This document shows, piece by piece, positions 17,714 to 26,567 of a DNA stretch of 64,000 nucleotides. Every line of letters starts with the position of its first letter. The first letter of the stretch is position 1. Position numbers and translations under genes: made by a program. The notes below the pieces were generated by a model. The model was not told the DNA's origin and did no database searches. It saw only the letters and a program-made list of their open reading frames with translations. Where the stretch lies: positions 77,144 through 141,143 of the forward strand of contig CAZTKJ010000001.1 in NCBI GenBank assembly GCA_964614185.1, read 5' to 3'. This DNA is from Suilimivivens sp964614185. Lineage in GTDB: Bacteria > Bacillota > Clostridia > Lachnospirales > Lachnospiraceae.

Positions 17714-19177
17714 ATGTTATTTAATTCCTATATTTTTATATTTCTGTTTTTTCCACTGACATTAATCGGATATTATGGGTTGAATCATGCCAAAATGTAC
17801 AAGGCAGCCCTTGCCTTTCTGGCTGCTATGTCCATGTGGTTTTACGGCTATAACAGTATTTACTATCTGGCTATTCTGATTGTCAGCATTCTGGCAAACT
17901 ATTTCCTCTCATCATGTATGACACATACCTCCAAAAAGAGGCTTAAACAGACTTTTTTAGGTGTCGGCATCTTTCTGAACATTAGTATTTTATTTTACTT
18001 TAAATATTATGATTTTTTTATATCAAATCTGAACTCTGTATTTAAATCCAACCTTCCTTTACTAAGGTTGATTCTGCCTCTGGGCATCAGCTTTTATACA
18101 TTTCAGCAGTTATCCTATGTCATTGATTCCTATAAAGGAGAATGTGAAAACTATAGTTTTCTGGAATATGCAGCGTATGTCTCCTTCTTTCCACAGCTGG
18201 TGGCAGGTCCTATTGTCTATCACAGCGAACTGATTCCCCAGTTCAGGGATCATGCCACCCGGAAACTGAATTTTGAGAATCTGAGCAGAGGATTTTATGC
18301 TTTTTCACTGGGTCTTGCTAAAAAGGTTCTGATTGCAGATACCTTTTCCCAAGTGGTGACCATTGGTTATGATCATATAGCAGAACTCAATACGCCCAGC
18401 GTCATTCTCGTAATGGTTTGTTATTCTCTTCAGATTTATTTTGATTTCAGCGGTTACTGCGATATGGCATATGGCATGAGTTACATGTTGGACATCAAGC
18501 TTCCCTTTAACTTTAATTCTCCCTATAAGGCTCGGTCTATTTCTGATTTCTGGGACAGATGGCACATGACCCTGACGAGATTTTTTACCCGATATGTCTA
18601 CATCCCTTTAGGCGGGAACAGATGCTCAAAGACAAGAAATTACTTCAATAGATTGATTGTTTTTCTTATAAGCGGTCTGTGGCATGGCGCCAACTGGACT
18701 TTCATTATCTGGGGTCTATTGCATGGTATCCTCACTGTATTGGAGCGGATTTTCCATACAGAGTCCAAAAGAGCACCGCAGTTTTTAAGGATAGGCGTGA
18801 CTTTTGTGCTGGTCACTTTTGCCTGGAGCCTCTTTCGGGCGGATTCCTTAAGCGATGCGGGGATGCTGTGGTCACAATTATTCCGCGGCGGATTCGGTCC
18901 CATATATCAACCGATCACAGATAAATTTGCCGATCTGGTAGAAATGAGTTTCCTGTACAAAGCAGGGTTTGGCACCATCATGACGCGTTATCCCTGGATG
19001 CCGGTTACCGCTTTTACGCTGGCTCTTCTGACTGCCTCCTTCACAATGAAAAACACTCAGGAGAAGGTGGCTCAGATGAAACTTACCAACTGCAAAATCC
19101 TGGTGGTGGTCATATTAATGCTGTGGAGCATCGTATCCTTATCAGAAATAAGCGAGTTTTTATACTTTAACTTTTAA
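17714..19177 (+). CDS. MBOAT family O-acyltransferase (AlgI/DltB-like)
   Basis: A 487-residue membrane-bound O-acyltransferase with about 10-12 helices. Family marks are ILPLGISFYTFQQLSYV, DFSGYCDMAYG, the RWHMTLTRF-YIPLGGNR stretch, and the active-site His in SGLWHGANW (about residue 323). In the AlgI/PatA group such proteins move acetyl groups across the membrane for O-acetylation of a glycan. The ATG at 17714 is chosen because AGAGGAAAA lies just upstream and the protein then begins directly with a helix (MLFNSYIFIF). It is read on the plus strand, against nearly all its neighbours, and ends 22 bases before an SGNH-like partner. Confidence 0.9.
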   Translation: MLFNSYIFIFLFFPLTLIGYYGLNHAKMYKAALAFLAAMSMWFYGYNSIYYLAILIVSILANYFLSSCMTHTSKKRLKQTFLGVGIFLNISILFYFKYYDFFISNLNSVFKSNLPLLRLILPLGISFYTFQQLSYVIDSYKGECENYSFLEYAAYVSFFPQLVAGPIVYHSELIPQFRDHATRKLNFENLSRGFYAFSLGLAKKVLIADTFSQVVTIGYDHIAELNTPSVILVMVCYSLQIYFDFSGYCDMAYGMSYMLDIKLPFNFNSPYKARSISDFWDRWHMTLTRFFTRYVYIPLGGNRCSKTRNYFNRLIVFLISGLWHGANWTFIIWGLLHGILTVLERIFHTESKRAPQFLRIGVTFVLVTFAWSLFRADSLSDAGMLWSQLFRGGFGPIYQPITDKFADLVEMSFLYKAGFGTIMTRYPWMPVTAFTLALLTASFTMKNTQEKVAQMKLTNCKILVVVILMLWSIVSLSEISEFLYFNF

Positions 19178-19199
19178 TGCATCAGAAATGGAGGAAAGC

Positions 19200-20270
19200 A
19201 TGGAACATATGGATCAAAAAGAAGCCAGAAAATGGTTCCTGAAATGCATAACGATTTTGATCACAGCACTGCTTTGCATAGCTTTTGCTGTGGTTTTCGT
19301 TGACCCTTACTTTCATTATCACAAACCCTTTTCTTTTTTATCCTACCGGCTGCATGATGAACGCTATATTAACGATGGCATTTCCAGGTATTTTGACTTC
19401 AATGCCATCATCACAGGCACCTCCATGACCCAGAACACAAAACCCAGCGAGATGGATGCATACTTTGGAACCCATTCCGTCAAAGAGCCATTTCCCGGCG
19501 CCGGCTACAAAGAACTCGCCGAAAACCTGGATCGTACTCTTACAAGAAATTCAAACGTGAGCACCGTTCTCTGGGCTGTGGATTACAATGGACTTCTTCG
19601 TGACGGCAGCTGGCAGCAATACGATTCCTACCCCACTTACCTTTACGACAATAATCCATTTAATGACGCATCCTACCTGTTCAATAAATCTATCCTCTAC
19701 CACGGCGTACTGCCCAACCTCGCCATGACCTTTTCAGGAGAAGCCTCCACTACCATGGACGAATACTCCTCCTGGGAACGGGAAACCGGCTTAGATCAGA
19801 TCCTCGCCTCATACGACAGAGATCATCTTAACTTAAACGTAACCACAACCTTTGGAGCGGAAGAATACGAGACCGTCACTGATACCATCACCTCGAACAT
19901 TATCCGGATCGTAAACAAATACCCCGACACTACCTTTTATCTCTTCTACCCTCCGTACAGCATCTGCTATTGGGATGCCCAAAACCTCAGGGGAACAATT
20001 CCAAGGCAGCTAAAAGCGGAGCAGACAGCAACAGAACTATTACTGGAATGCCCCAATGTAAAGCTATACAATTTCTTTGATCAGTATGACATCATCTGCA
20101 ATCCGGACTACTACTGCGATGATGGTCACTACAACGCCGAGATCAACTCTCTGATCCTCAAATGGATTTCCGAAGACACCGGCCTTGTAACAAAAGAGAA
20201 TTATCTGGAGAAATTACAGAAGGAAGAAGACTTCTTCTTAAATTACGATTACGAAAGCATTTACGAATAA
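19200..20270 (+). CDS. SGNH/AlgX-DltD-like membrane-anchored acetylation partner
   Basis: A 356-residue protein with one N-terminal membrane anchor (about 13-34) and a large extracytoplasmic domain. GTSMT (73-77) fits block I of SGNH/GDSL esterases, with Ser as nucleophile, and CDDGHYN near the C-terminus supplies the Asp-x-x-His pair. This matches the soluble O-acetyltransferases (AlgJ/AlgX, DltD-like) that take acetyl groups from an MBOAT partner. GGAGG lies five bases before the chosen ATG at 19200; an ATG 12 bases upstream would place that site inside the coding region. Its later part looks richer in G and C than the genes around it. Substrate unknown; O-acetylation of the locus glycan is inferred. 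Confidence 0.8.
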   Translation: MEHMDQKEARKWFLKCITILITALLCIAFAVVFVDPYFHYHKPFSFLSYRLHDERYINDGISRYFDFNAIITGTSMTQNTKPSEMDAYFGTHSVKEPFPGAGYKELAENLDRTLTRNSNVSTVLWAVDYNGLLRDGSWQQYDSYPTYLYDNNPFNDASYLFNKSILYHGVLPNLAMTFSGEASTTMDEYSSWERETGLDQILASYDRDHLNLNVTTTFGAEEYETVTDTITSNIIRIVNKYPDTTFYLFYPPYSICYWDAQNLRGTIPRQLKAEQTATELLLECPNVKLYNFFDQYDIICNPDYYCDDGHYNAEINSLILKWISEDTGLVTKENYLEKLQKEEDFFLNYDYESIYE

Positions 20271-20273
20271 TTT

Positions 20274-20452
20274 CAATCGCATAAGTTTTTCCTTTTCATA
20301 CGTTGACCAGCGTGACGCTCTGAGAGGATAAATAATTAGGCGTCGCCACGCTCCCGCTCCGCAAAAAGCGTAGCAGAAGAGCGACAACGTTGGAATATTT
20401 ATCTATCCTGTGCGGACTAATGGCTGTTCCGTAAAAGGTAAAAAATCAATTG
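20274..20452. repeat. Large imperfect palindromic element between convergent genes
   Basis: The 213-base gap between the SGNH gene and the minus-strand asnB holds an imperfect inverted repeat of about 180 bases. The outer arms share CAAT, a T-run and CCTTTT; an inner pair reads AGGATAAATAAT against the complement of TATTTATCTATCCT; the centre is a G/C-rich hairpin, GCTCCGC-AAAAA-GCGTAGC (about 20356-20374). It resembles a MITE-type repeat or a structured RNA, and could also serve as a two-way transcription stop since it lies between convergent genes. A T-run follows the asnB side (complement of 20439-20444). No open frame of note lies inside. Copy number elsewhere in the genome is unknown. 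Confidence 0.5.
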
Positions 20453-20483
20453 GCTTTAGTCTCCTGCACCAGCCGCCCATGGC

Positions 20484-22370
20484 TTAAATCATCCGGCTAT
20501 GCATCCATTCCTGAAACATTAGAATATACCAGATCTGAATCCTCCACTCTCCATTGTCTATAAAGTCCTTCCATATCTTCCAGACCACGTCTGGATTCAA
20601 TATTCCCTGCTGTTCCAAAGTCTTTCTATCAATCAGGCTCTCTGCCCATTCCCGCAATTCTTTCTGATGCAGCCATTTTTCAATGGGAATGCTGAATCCT
20701 TTTTTGGGACGTTCCATCATTTCTTTGGGCACATAACGGTAAAGTACATCCCGCAGCACTTTTTTACCGGTTTTTCCTTCCCGCTCGTAGTCAATTGGAA
20801 GAGTCCAGGCAAATTCCACCACGTCTTTGTCAAGCATAGGCACTCTTGTTTCCAAAGAAACTGCCATTGCCGCTCTGTCTACTTTTACCAAAATATCATC
20901 AGGATGATACATCAGCATGTCCATCAGCATGATGTTGTGATTGGTTTCTTTTAAAAATTTTGGATCATACTCGCTGTATTTGTAGCTGCATTCTCTGCTG
21001 TCAAGGCTGATTTGTCTGGTGAGGGGATCCGTCTCGTAGGAGGAAATGTACAAATCGGAGGGTCCCTTAGCACCGAGAAGTTTTCCTTTAATGCGGTAAA
21101 TGGGTTTCCTTGCAAGAGGACTGTGTATAACTAGTTCACTGCATGGCTTTCTGATGAAATAGGAAACATGTTTCATCTTGTTCCAGATCCGTTCCACTGA
21201 CGCATAAGAGGTATATCCGCAAAACAGTTCGTCCCCGCCATCCCCGCTTAAGGATACGGTCACATGCTCTCTGGTCATTTTGCTTACCAGATAGGTTGGA
21301 ATCTGAGAGGAGTCTGCAAAGGGCTCCCCAAACATGTCCGCCAGCTTTGGAATTACCGCTTTGGCGTCTTCCTCCGTAATGTAAAGCTCTGTATGATCTG
21401 TGCCGAGATGTTTCGCAATCTCCTTAGCATACACCGCTTCGTTATAACCTTTTTCTTCCATGCCGATTGTGAAACTCTTTACCTTGCCCTTATGCAGAGA
21501 CTGCATCAGGGCAACTACTGTGCTTGAATCAATTCCCGCCGACAAAAAAGCCCCTACAGGTACATCGGCGACCATCTGCTCCGATATGGATTCCTTTAAA
21601 AGACGTTCCAGTTCATCCGCCGCTTCCACTGCAGAGCCTTTGAAAAGACTTTCCTGCCCCTTTCTTGCTATTTCTTTGACCGACCAGTAAGGTTCCATCT
21701 CTGCATGTTCTAAGCTATTAAATGGTAAATTAATTTTTAGGATCGTCCCCGCTTCAAGTTTATAAATATCCTCATAAATAGAGTATGGAGCAGGAATATA
21801 CCCGTGTACAAAATACAAATCCAGAACTGCTGTATTGATAGGGTTTTTGAATCCTTCAAGCACGGTAAGCGCCCCGATATCTGAGGAAAAGGCAAAGCAC
21901 TCCCCTATCTGGCCGTAATACAGCGGTTTCTCCCCTATTCTGTCACGAAGAAGATATAAAACCTGTTCTTCCCGGTCATGCAATGCAATTGCAAACATTC
22001 CTTTGCAAAGGGAAATCGCTTCTTTAACCCCATAAGCTTCAAACGCCTCCAGTAACACTTCTGTATCAGAAGTACCCCTGAATGCATCCACTTTCTTTTC
22101 ATCCAGAAGCTTTCTGGCTATCTTTTTATAGTTATAAATTTCTCCATTATATGTTATTACATAGCGACCACTATGAGACGTCATGGGTTGAGAACCATTT
22201 TCAGACAAATCTACAATGGAAAGTCTGCGATGTCCCAACGTCACTTGGCCGTCTTCAGAAAAGTAATTACCCCCGGCGTCAGGTCCTCTGTGGAACATTT
22301 TTTCCTTCATTTTTTCAATGGTTCTTTCCCTGTCGCTTTTTAAATTACAAAATCCCGCTATTCCGCACAT
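20484..22370 (-). CDS. Glutamine-dependent asparagine synthase-like amidotransferase (AsnB/WbpS type), copy 1
   Basis: A 628-residue two-domain enzyme. The N-terminal class II glutaminase domain starts with the nucleophile Cys2 (MCGIAGF) and has RGPDAGG and YNGEIYN. The synthetase domain has the ATP-pyrophosphatase loop SAGIDSS (277-283) and SLSGDGGDELF. Cys2 must follow the initiator Met, which fixes the start at 22368-22370, eight bases after GGAGG. In glycan loci, such proteins amidate uronic acids (for example WbpS-type enzymes acting on HexNAcA), and a dehydrogenase for such sugars is present at 30804-32120. The P-loop has Ala where Gly is usual (SGGxDSS). A second copy lies at 23565-25442. 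Amidation of a uronate is inferred; ordinary asparagine synthesis is the alternative. Confidence 0.85.
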   Translation of the reverse strand: MCGIAGFCNLKSDRERTIEKMKEKMFHRGPDAGGNYFSEDGQVTLGHRRLSIVDLSENGSQPMTSHSGRYVITYNGEIYNYKKIARKLLDEKKVDAFRGTSDTEVLLEAFEAYGVKEAISLCKGMFAIALHDREEQVLYLLRDRIGEKPLYYGQIGECFAFSSDIGALTVLEGFKNPINTAVLDLYFVHGYIPAPYSIYEDIYKLEAGTILKINLPFNSLEHAEMEPYWSVKEIARKGQESLFKGSAVEAADELERLLKESISEQMVADVPVGAFLSAGIDSSTVVALMQSLHKGKVKSFTIGMEEKGYNEAVYAKEIAKHLGTDHTELYITEEDAKAVIPKLADMFGEPFADSSQIPTYLVSKMTREHVTVSLSGDGGDELFCGYTSYASVERIWNKMKHVSYFIRKPCSELVIHSPLARKPIYRIKGKLLGAKGPSDLYISSYETDPLTRQISLDSRECSYKYSEYDPKFLKETNHNIMLMDMLMYHPDDILVKVDRAAMAVSLETRVPMLDKDVVEFAWTLPIDYEREGKTGKKVLRDVLYRYVPKEMMERPKKGFSIPIEKWLHQKELREWAESLIDRKTLEQQGILNPDVVWKIWKDFIDNGEWRIQIWYILMFQEWMHSRMI

Positions 22371-22404
22371 CGCATCATCCTCCGGATTGCCCATTTTCGC
22401 TTAT

Positions 22405-23508
22405 TTACTGGGTTTTGCAGATAGAAAGCAGAAAGCTTTCCCATGCACCATAGACTTTTTCAGTCTGAAATATATCAGCTGTTTGTATTGCCGCAGCGCC
22501 CAGTTTATCTGCAATTTGCAAGTTTTTTATTAAGTATCGCAACTTTTCTGTTAAAAGATCAACATCTCCCACTGGAATCAAAATGCCGTTAACCCCATCC
22601 TCAATTAAGTCCGCCGGACCACCGCAAGGGCAGTCTGTGGAGACCACAGTCAACCCCATCAGCATTGCTTCGATCAGTGTATTGGGAACGCCTTCAGAAT
22701 TAGAAGGAAGGACAAAAATACGTGTTTTGTAAATGGCGTCCGCCACATGATCGATGCTTCCCGGAAGCAGGATCCTGCCCTCATAACCCAATTCTTCTGC
22801 CATTTTTATGAGCCTGTCCCGACATTCTCCCTCGCCGTAAATAATCAGTTTATAGTCTGGAAACTCCCGGGCAATTTCCGAAAATGCCTTAATCAGCATT
22901 TCGTGATTCTTATTTTCATCTATCCTGCCCACCGCCACAATGGTCTTCTCACGCTCTCCCTCATATCTGTCCCTAAAGAAGGAAGGACTGACCGGGTTCT
23001 TAAGGATTACCGCTTTATCACACACCTTCTTAGGAAAAAATGCAAAACACTGACGGGTCTGTAAAATAACACCCGATGCCTTTGCAAACAGGTGCCTTGC
23101 CATAAAGCGCATCCACCAGTTGTAATATTCCAGGGAAGGCTCCGCCCTAACTGAAACTGCAACAGGTATTTTCAAAAATCTTGATGTGAGAATTGCCATC
23201 ATATTGTTTTTTCCAATAAAGGAAAGAATTACATCCGGTTTTTCCGACTTCCAGATATTCTTAAGTTTCCTGAATCGGCGCACAAAATTGACGATCCGAC
23301 TCCCCGTTGTCTCTTCCTGGGTAATATCTGAAATCACCCTCTTTACTTTTTCATTTAGGGGGTATTCATTTTCCACCTGATATTGTGTCACCATCGTTAC
23401 CAGATAACCCTTCTCTGCAAAATAGTCGGCAAGATTGACCAATACATGTTCTGCGCCGCCTTTTGTCAGGGAACCAATCAACATGGCAATGTGAATCTGC
23501 TTTTCCAT
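22405..23508 (-). CDS. GT4 family glycosyltransferase
   Basis: A 367-residue GT-B family 4 transferase. GSLTKGGAEHVLVNLA is the N-terminal glycine loop, VAVGRIDENKNHEMLIKAF opens the donor domain, and SNSEGVPNTLIEAM is the E-x7-E signature, followed by TDCPCGGPADLI. It lies between the two asnB-like genes and is similar in order and motifs to the GT4 at 25446-26555, so the GT4-asnB pair appears twice. Sugar and linkage are not readable. Confidence 0.88.
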   Translation of the reverse strand: MEKQIHIAMLIGSLTKGGAEHVLVNLADYFAEKGYLVTMVTQYQVENEYPLNEKVKRVISDITQEETTGSRIVNFVRRFRKLKNIWKSEKPDVILSFIGKNNMMAILTSRFLKIPVAVSVRAEPSLEYYNWWMRFMARHLFAKASGVILQTRQCFAFFPKKVCDKAVILKNPVSPSFFRDRYEGEREKTIVAVGRIDENKNHEMLIKAFSEIAREFPDYKLIIYGEGECRDRLIKMAEELGYEGRILLPGSIDHVADAIYKTRIFVLPSNSEGVPNTLIEAMLMGLTVVSTDCPCGGPADLIEDGVNGILIPVGDVDLLTEKLRYLIKNLQIADKLGAAAIQTADIFQTEKVYGAWESFLLSICKTQ

Positions 23509-23564
23509 CTTTATTCCCGTGCCTTTCCTTCAAACCTTTTCTTATCTCTATCGCTCCGCTCTTT

Positions 23565-25442
23565 CTAAAAATAAGCACGGTACCATTGCTGGAACGTAAA
23601 GAAGGACCATGACAGCTTGGAGTAATTTGCACCGGTTGCAGGTCCGCCATCCCCCGTACGCATATAATCTTCTATCATATCTGCCACAAAATCAGCGTCA
23701 AATATCCCCTGCCTTCTTAAATAATCCCTGTTGCACATATCCATAAGCTGTTCCTTAAGCGGTCCTCTCAGCCATTTGTCAAGAGGCACTCCAAATCCAA
23801 CCTTGGGACGATCCAACAGTTCTTTAGGAATATAATCATACGCAATATCTTTTAAAATACGCTTCTTGTTTCTCTTGTCATACTTTAGTTTGTGGGACAT
23901 GCGGAAAGAATACTCCATTACGTCTTTATCTAAAATAGGGCATCTCGCTTCCAGTGAATACTTCATGGACGCCCGGTCTACCTTGCACAGGATATCTCCC
24001 GGAAGATAAGTGTCCATATCCAGCAGCATCCGGCGAATCTGCCAGTCGGATACCTGATAAGTGCTTTCTATGGGATAATGACAGGGTATTCCTTCCCCCA
24101 ACACCATTTTACCCGCACGCACAACGTAATTGCCGGCTCCAAACTGGGTTTTTGTTTCTTTATTCCTGTTTCCTGCAATCACTCTTACCCGGAATGGGAG
24201 CTTTTCTTCCATTCTCATCTGTTTCAATCCCGGCAGAGCACACACACCATGAGTCATTCCGCCCAGCAGATCCAGCATCTGTGCCTGACGGACATTTTCA
24301 TAGATATTATAACCGCAGAAAAACTCATCCCCTCCATCACCGGAAAGGGCAACCGTCACGTCCTGCCTTGCCAGTTTGGAAACAAGCATAGTGGGAATCT
24401 GAGAAGAATCTGCAAAAGGTTCATCATAATACACAGAGATGCTTTCTACAAGATCGAACATTTCCTTTTCGTCAATATATAATTCCGTGTGCTTTGTACC
24501 AAGGTAATTCGCCACTTTTTTTGCATATGCGGCCTCATTATAACGATCCTCATTAAAACCTATGGAAAAGGTTTTTACCGGCTCTGTAGAATGCTCCTGG
24601 GCAATGGCAGTCATCAGGGAAGAGTCATATCCTCCGCTCAAAAACGCTCCTAAGGGAACATCCGCAATCATACGGGAAGACACAGCTTTTCTCAGAAGCT
24701 CTTTCAGCTCCTCCTTTGCCTGATCATAGTCCACAACAGGATTTTCCTGCATTTTGTGATAAACTTCTTTGATATTCCAGTATTTCCAGGTTTTAACCTC
24801 TCCATAATGAAATTTTAAGATACTTCCCGGCTCCAGTTTATACACATTCTCAAAAATACTGTCCGGTGCATTGATATACTGTTGGAACAGGAATCTGGAT
24901 AACACTTCTGTGCGGATTTTCCTGCTAAATCCTTCTCTCGCCATAAGCGGCTTTATCTCAGAAGCAAAAATAAGGTTGCCACCCTCTATTTCATAATACA
25001 ATGGTTTTTTTCCGATTCTGTCTCTTACCAGATAAACCTCATCCGTTTCCCTGTCATAAAGGCAAATCGCAAACATACCATTAAACCTGTGAATGCACTC
25101 TATTCCCCACTTCAGATAAGCGGCAATGATCACTTCGGTGTCGCAGGAAGATTGGAAGGGATAATCCGTAAGTTCTTTGCGAAGCTCTAAAAAATTATAA
25201 ATCTCACCGTTAAACACAACACTGACCCGCTTGTCGCAGGAGTGCATAGGCTGATGCCCCAGCGGAGATAAATCCATAATGGACAATCTTCTCTGGGCCA
25301 TACCGATTTGATAACCATCCTTCATCTGGAATATTTCTTCCCCGCTGTCATCCGGTCCTCGGTGATACATGGTATCATTCATCTTCTTAAGCTGTTCCAA
25401 AGTAATATTCTGTTTTGAAACAAACCCGCATATTCCGCACAT
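23565..25442 (-). CDS. Glutamine-dependent asparagine synthase-like amidotransferase (AsnB/WbpS type), copy 2
   Basis: A 625-residue AsnB-type enzyme with both domains intact: catalytic Cys2 (MCGICGF), RGPDDSG and FNGEIYNF in the glutaminase half; SGGYDSS (269-275) and ALSGDGGDEFF in the synthetase half. AGAGGT lies six bases before the ATG. It differs widely in sequence from copy 1, so the duplication is not recent or the two were acquired apart. Together with the UDP-HexNAc dehydrogenase, conversion of a uronate to its amide at the nucleotide-sugar or lipid-linked stage is the favoured role. The P-loop is canonical here, unlike copy 1. Confidence 0.85.
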   Translation of the reverse strand: MCGICGFVSKQNITLEQLKKMNDTMYHRGPDDSGEEIFQMKDGYQIGMAQRRLSIMDLSPLGHQPMHSCDKRVSVVFNGEIYNFLELRKELTDYPFQSSCDTEVIIAAYLKWGIECIHRFNGMFAICLYDRETDEVYLVRDRIGKKPLYYEIEGGNLIFASEIKPLMAREGFSRKIRTEVLSRFLFQQYINAPDSIFENVYKLEPGSILKFHYGEVKTWKYWNIKEVYHKMQENPVVDYDQAKEELKELLRKAVSSRMIADVPLGAFLSGGYDSSLMTAIAQEHSTEPVKTFSIGFNEDRYNEAAYAKKVANYLGTKHTELYIDEKEMFDLVESISVYYDEPFADSSQIPTMLVSKLARQDVTVALSGDGGDEFFCGYNIYENVRQAQMLDLLGGMTHGVCALPGLKQMRMEEKLPFRVRVIAGNRNKETKTQFGAGNYVVRAGKMVLGEGIPCHYPIESTYQVSDWQIRRMLLDMDTYLPGDILCKVDRASMKYSLEARCPILDKDVMEYSFRMSHKLKYDKRNKKRILKDIAYDYIPKELLDRPKVGFGVPLDKWLRGPLKEQLMDMCNRDYLRRQGIFDADFVADMIEDYMRTGDGGPATGANYSKLSWSFFTFQQWYRAYF

Positions 25443-25445
25443 AAG

Positions 25446-26555
25446 CTACCTCTTTGTCCCTTTTATGACTTCTTCAATATATTCTTTCCACTGCGCAAGT
25501 ACCGCATCCTCATTGATTTTCTCACTAATTTTCCGCGCATTATCACCCAAACGCTCCGCAAATTCCCGATCCTCAATCAATCGGTTAATGGCATCCGTCA
25601 TTGCCTTTTCATCTCCCACCGGCAAAAGAAGCCCATTTTTTTCATTCTCTATAACCGTCCGTGGACCACCGCAGGGACAATCTGTTGCTGCCACAGGCAG
25701 TCCCAGAGTCATTGCCTCCAACAACGCATTGGGCATTCCCTCATAATCAGAGGAAAACGCATATACACTGGCATGGGGCAGTTCTTTCTCCAGACTGTCA
25801 CTTGGTCCCATCAGCCTGATATAATCCCCTGCCTCATTTTCTTTTATAATTGCCTCCAGCTTCTCCTTCGTTCCATCAAAAGAATCTCCTCCGTATAGCT
25901 TCAGATCATAATCCGGATGTTTCTCATGAACTTTTAAAAAGGCCTTAAACAGCATCGCCTGATTCTTAAAATCAACCAGTCTCCCTGACTGCACCACAGT
26001 CTTTTCTCTTTTTTCAGGCTTTGGTACATTCAGGTATTTATGATTGACAGGATTTAAAATGATTTTTGACTTTTTTTGTAAAGATACCGGAAAATAAGTT
26101 CCCTGCTCCTTCGTCTGAAAAACGCATCCCGCCGCCATCCGGTATAATACAGGAATAAGCAGCTTGTCCGCCAGGGAATTATAGTAGGATTTAGGATCCT
26201 GTCGAACTGCCGGAATGACCGGAATACCGGTTCCCATAGCAGAAATAAGGGCGCGGTAATTTGGTCTGCGTGTAAAAGAAATGACTACATCAGGCTGTTC
26301 CTTTTTTATAAGCTCTCTCAGATATTTGAATCTCAGCCAGATTTTGAACATACGGTTTTTATTTTCATCCTCTTTTCTAAGTCCAACATGAACTCTTTTA
26401 ACCCGCTCATCCAGCCAGAATTCAACCTCACCCTGCCACTGCGTAGCGGCGATAATCTCATAATCCTGCTTTACAAGCTGGTTGACCAGATTGGATACCA
26501 CCCTCTCTGCGCCCCCTTGCTCAAAGCAATTTAAATGAAATAGAATCTTACGCAT
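25446..26555 (-). CDS. GT4 family glycosyltransferase
   Basis: A 369-residue GT4 enzyme: LNCFEQGGAERVVSNL at the N-terminus, VVQSGRLVDFKNQAMLFKAF at the start of the donor domain, SSDYEGMPNALLEAM as the E-x7-E motif, then TDCPCGGPRTVI. AACAGGA lies just upstream of the ATG at 26553-26555. It ends 3 bases before the asnB copy 2 start, so the two are surely cotranscribed. The similarity to the GT4 at 22405-23508, including the CPCGGP stretch, supports a shared origin. Confidence 0.88.
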   Translation of the reverse strand: MRKILFHLNCFEQGGAERVVSNLVNQLVKQDYEIIAATQWQGEVEFWLDERVKRVHVGLRKEDENKNRMFKIWLRFKYLRELIKKEQPDVVISFTRRPNYRALISAMGTGIPVIPAVRQDPKSYYNSLADKLLIPVLYRMAAGCVFQTKEQGTYFPVSLQKKSKIILNPVNHKYLNVPKPEKREKTVVQSGRLVDFKNQAMLFKAFLKVHEKHPDYDLKLYGGDSFDGTKEKLEAIIKENEAGDYIRLMGPSDSLEKELPHASVYAFSSDYEGMPNALLEAMTLGLPVAATDCPCGGPRTVIENEKNGLLLPVGDEKAMTDAINRLIEDREFAERLGDNARKISEKINEDAVLAQWKEYIEEVIKGTKR

Positions 26556-26567
26556 ATTTCCTGTTCC

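Noticed and set aside
22371..22394. An upstream start adding eight residues to AsnB copy 1
   Set aside because: The glutaminase nucleophile must be residue 2 after the initiator Met, which fixes the start at 22370.
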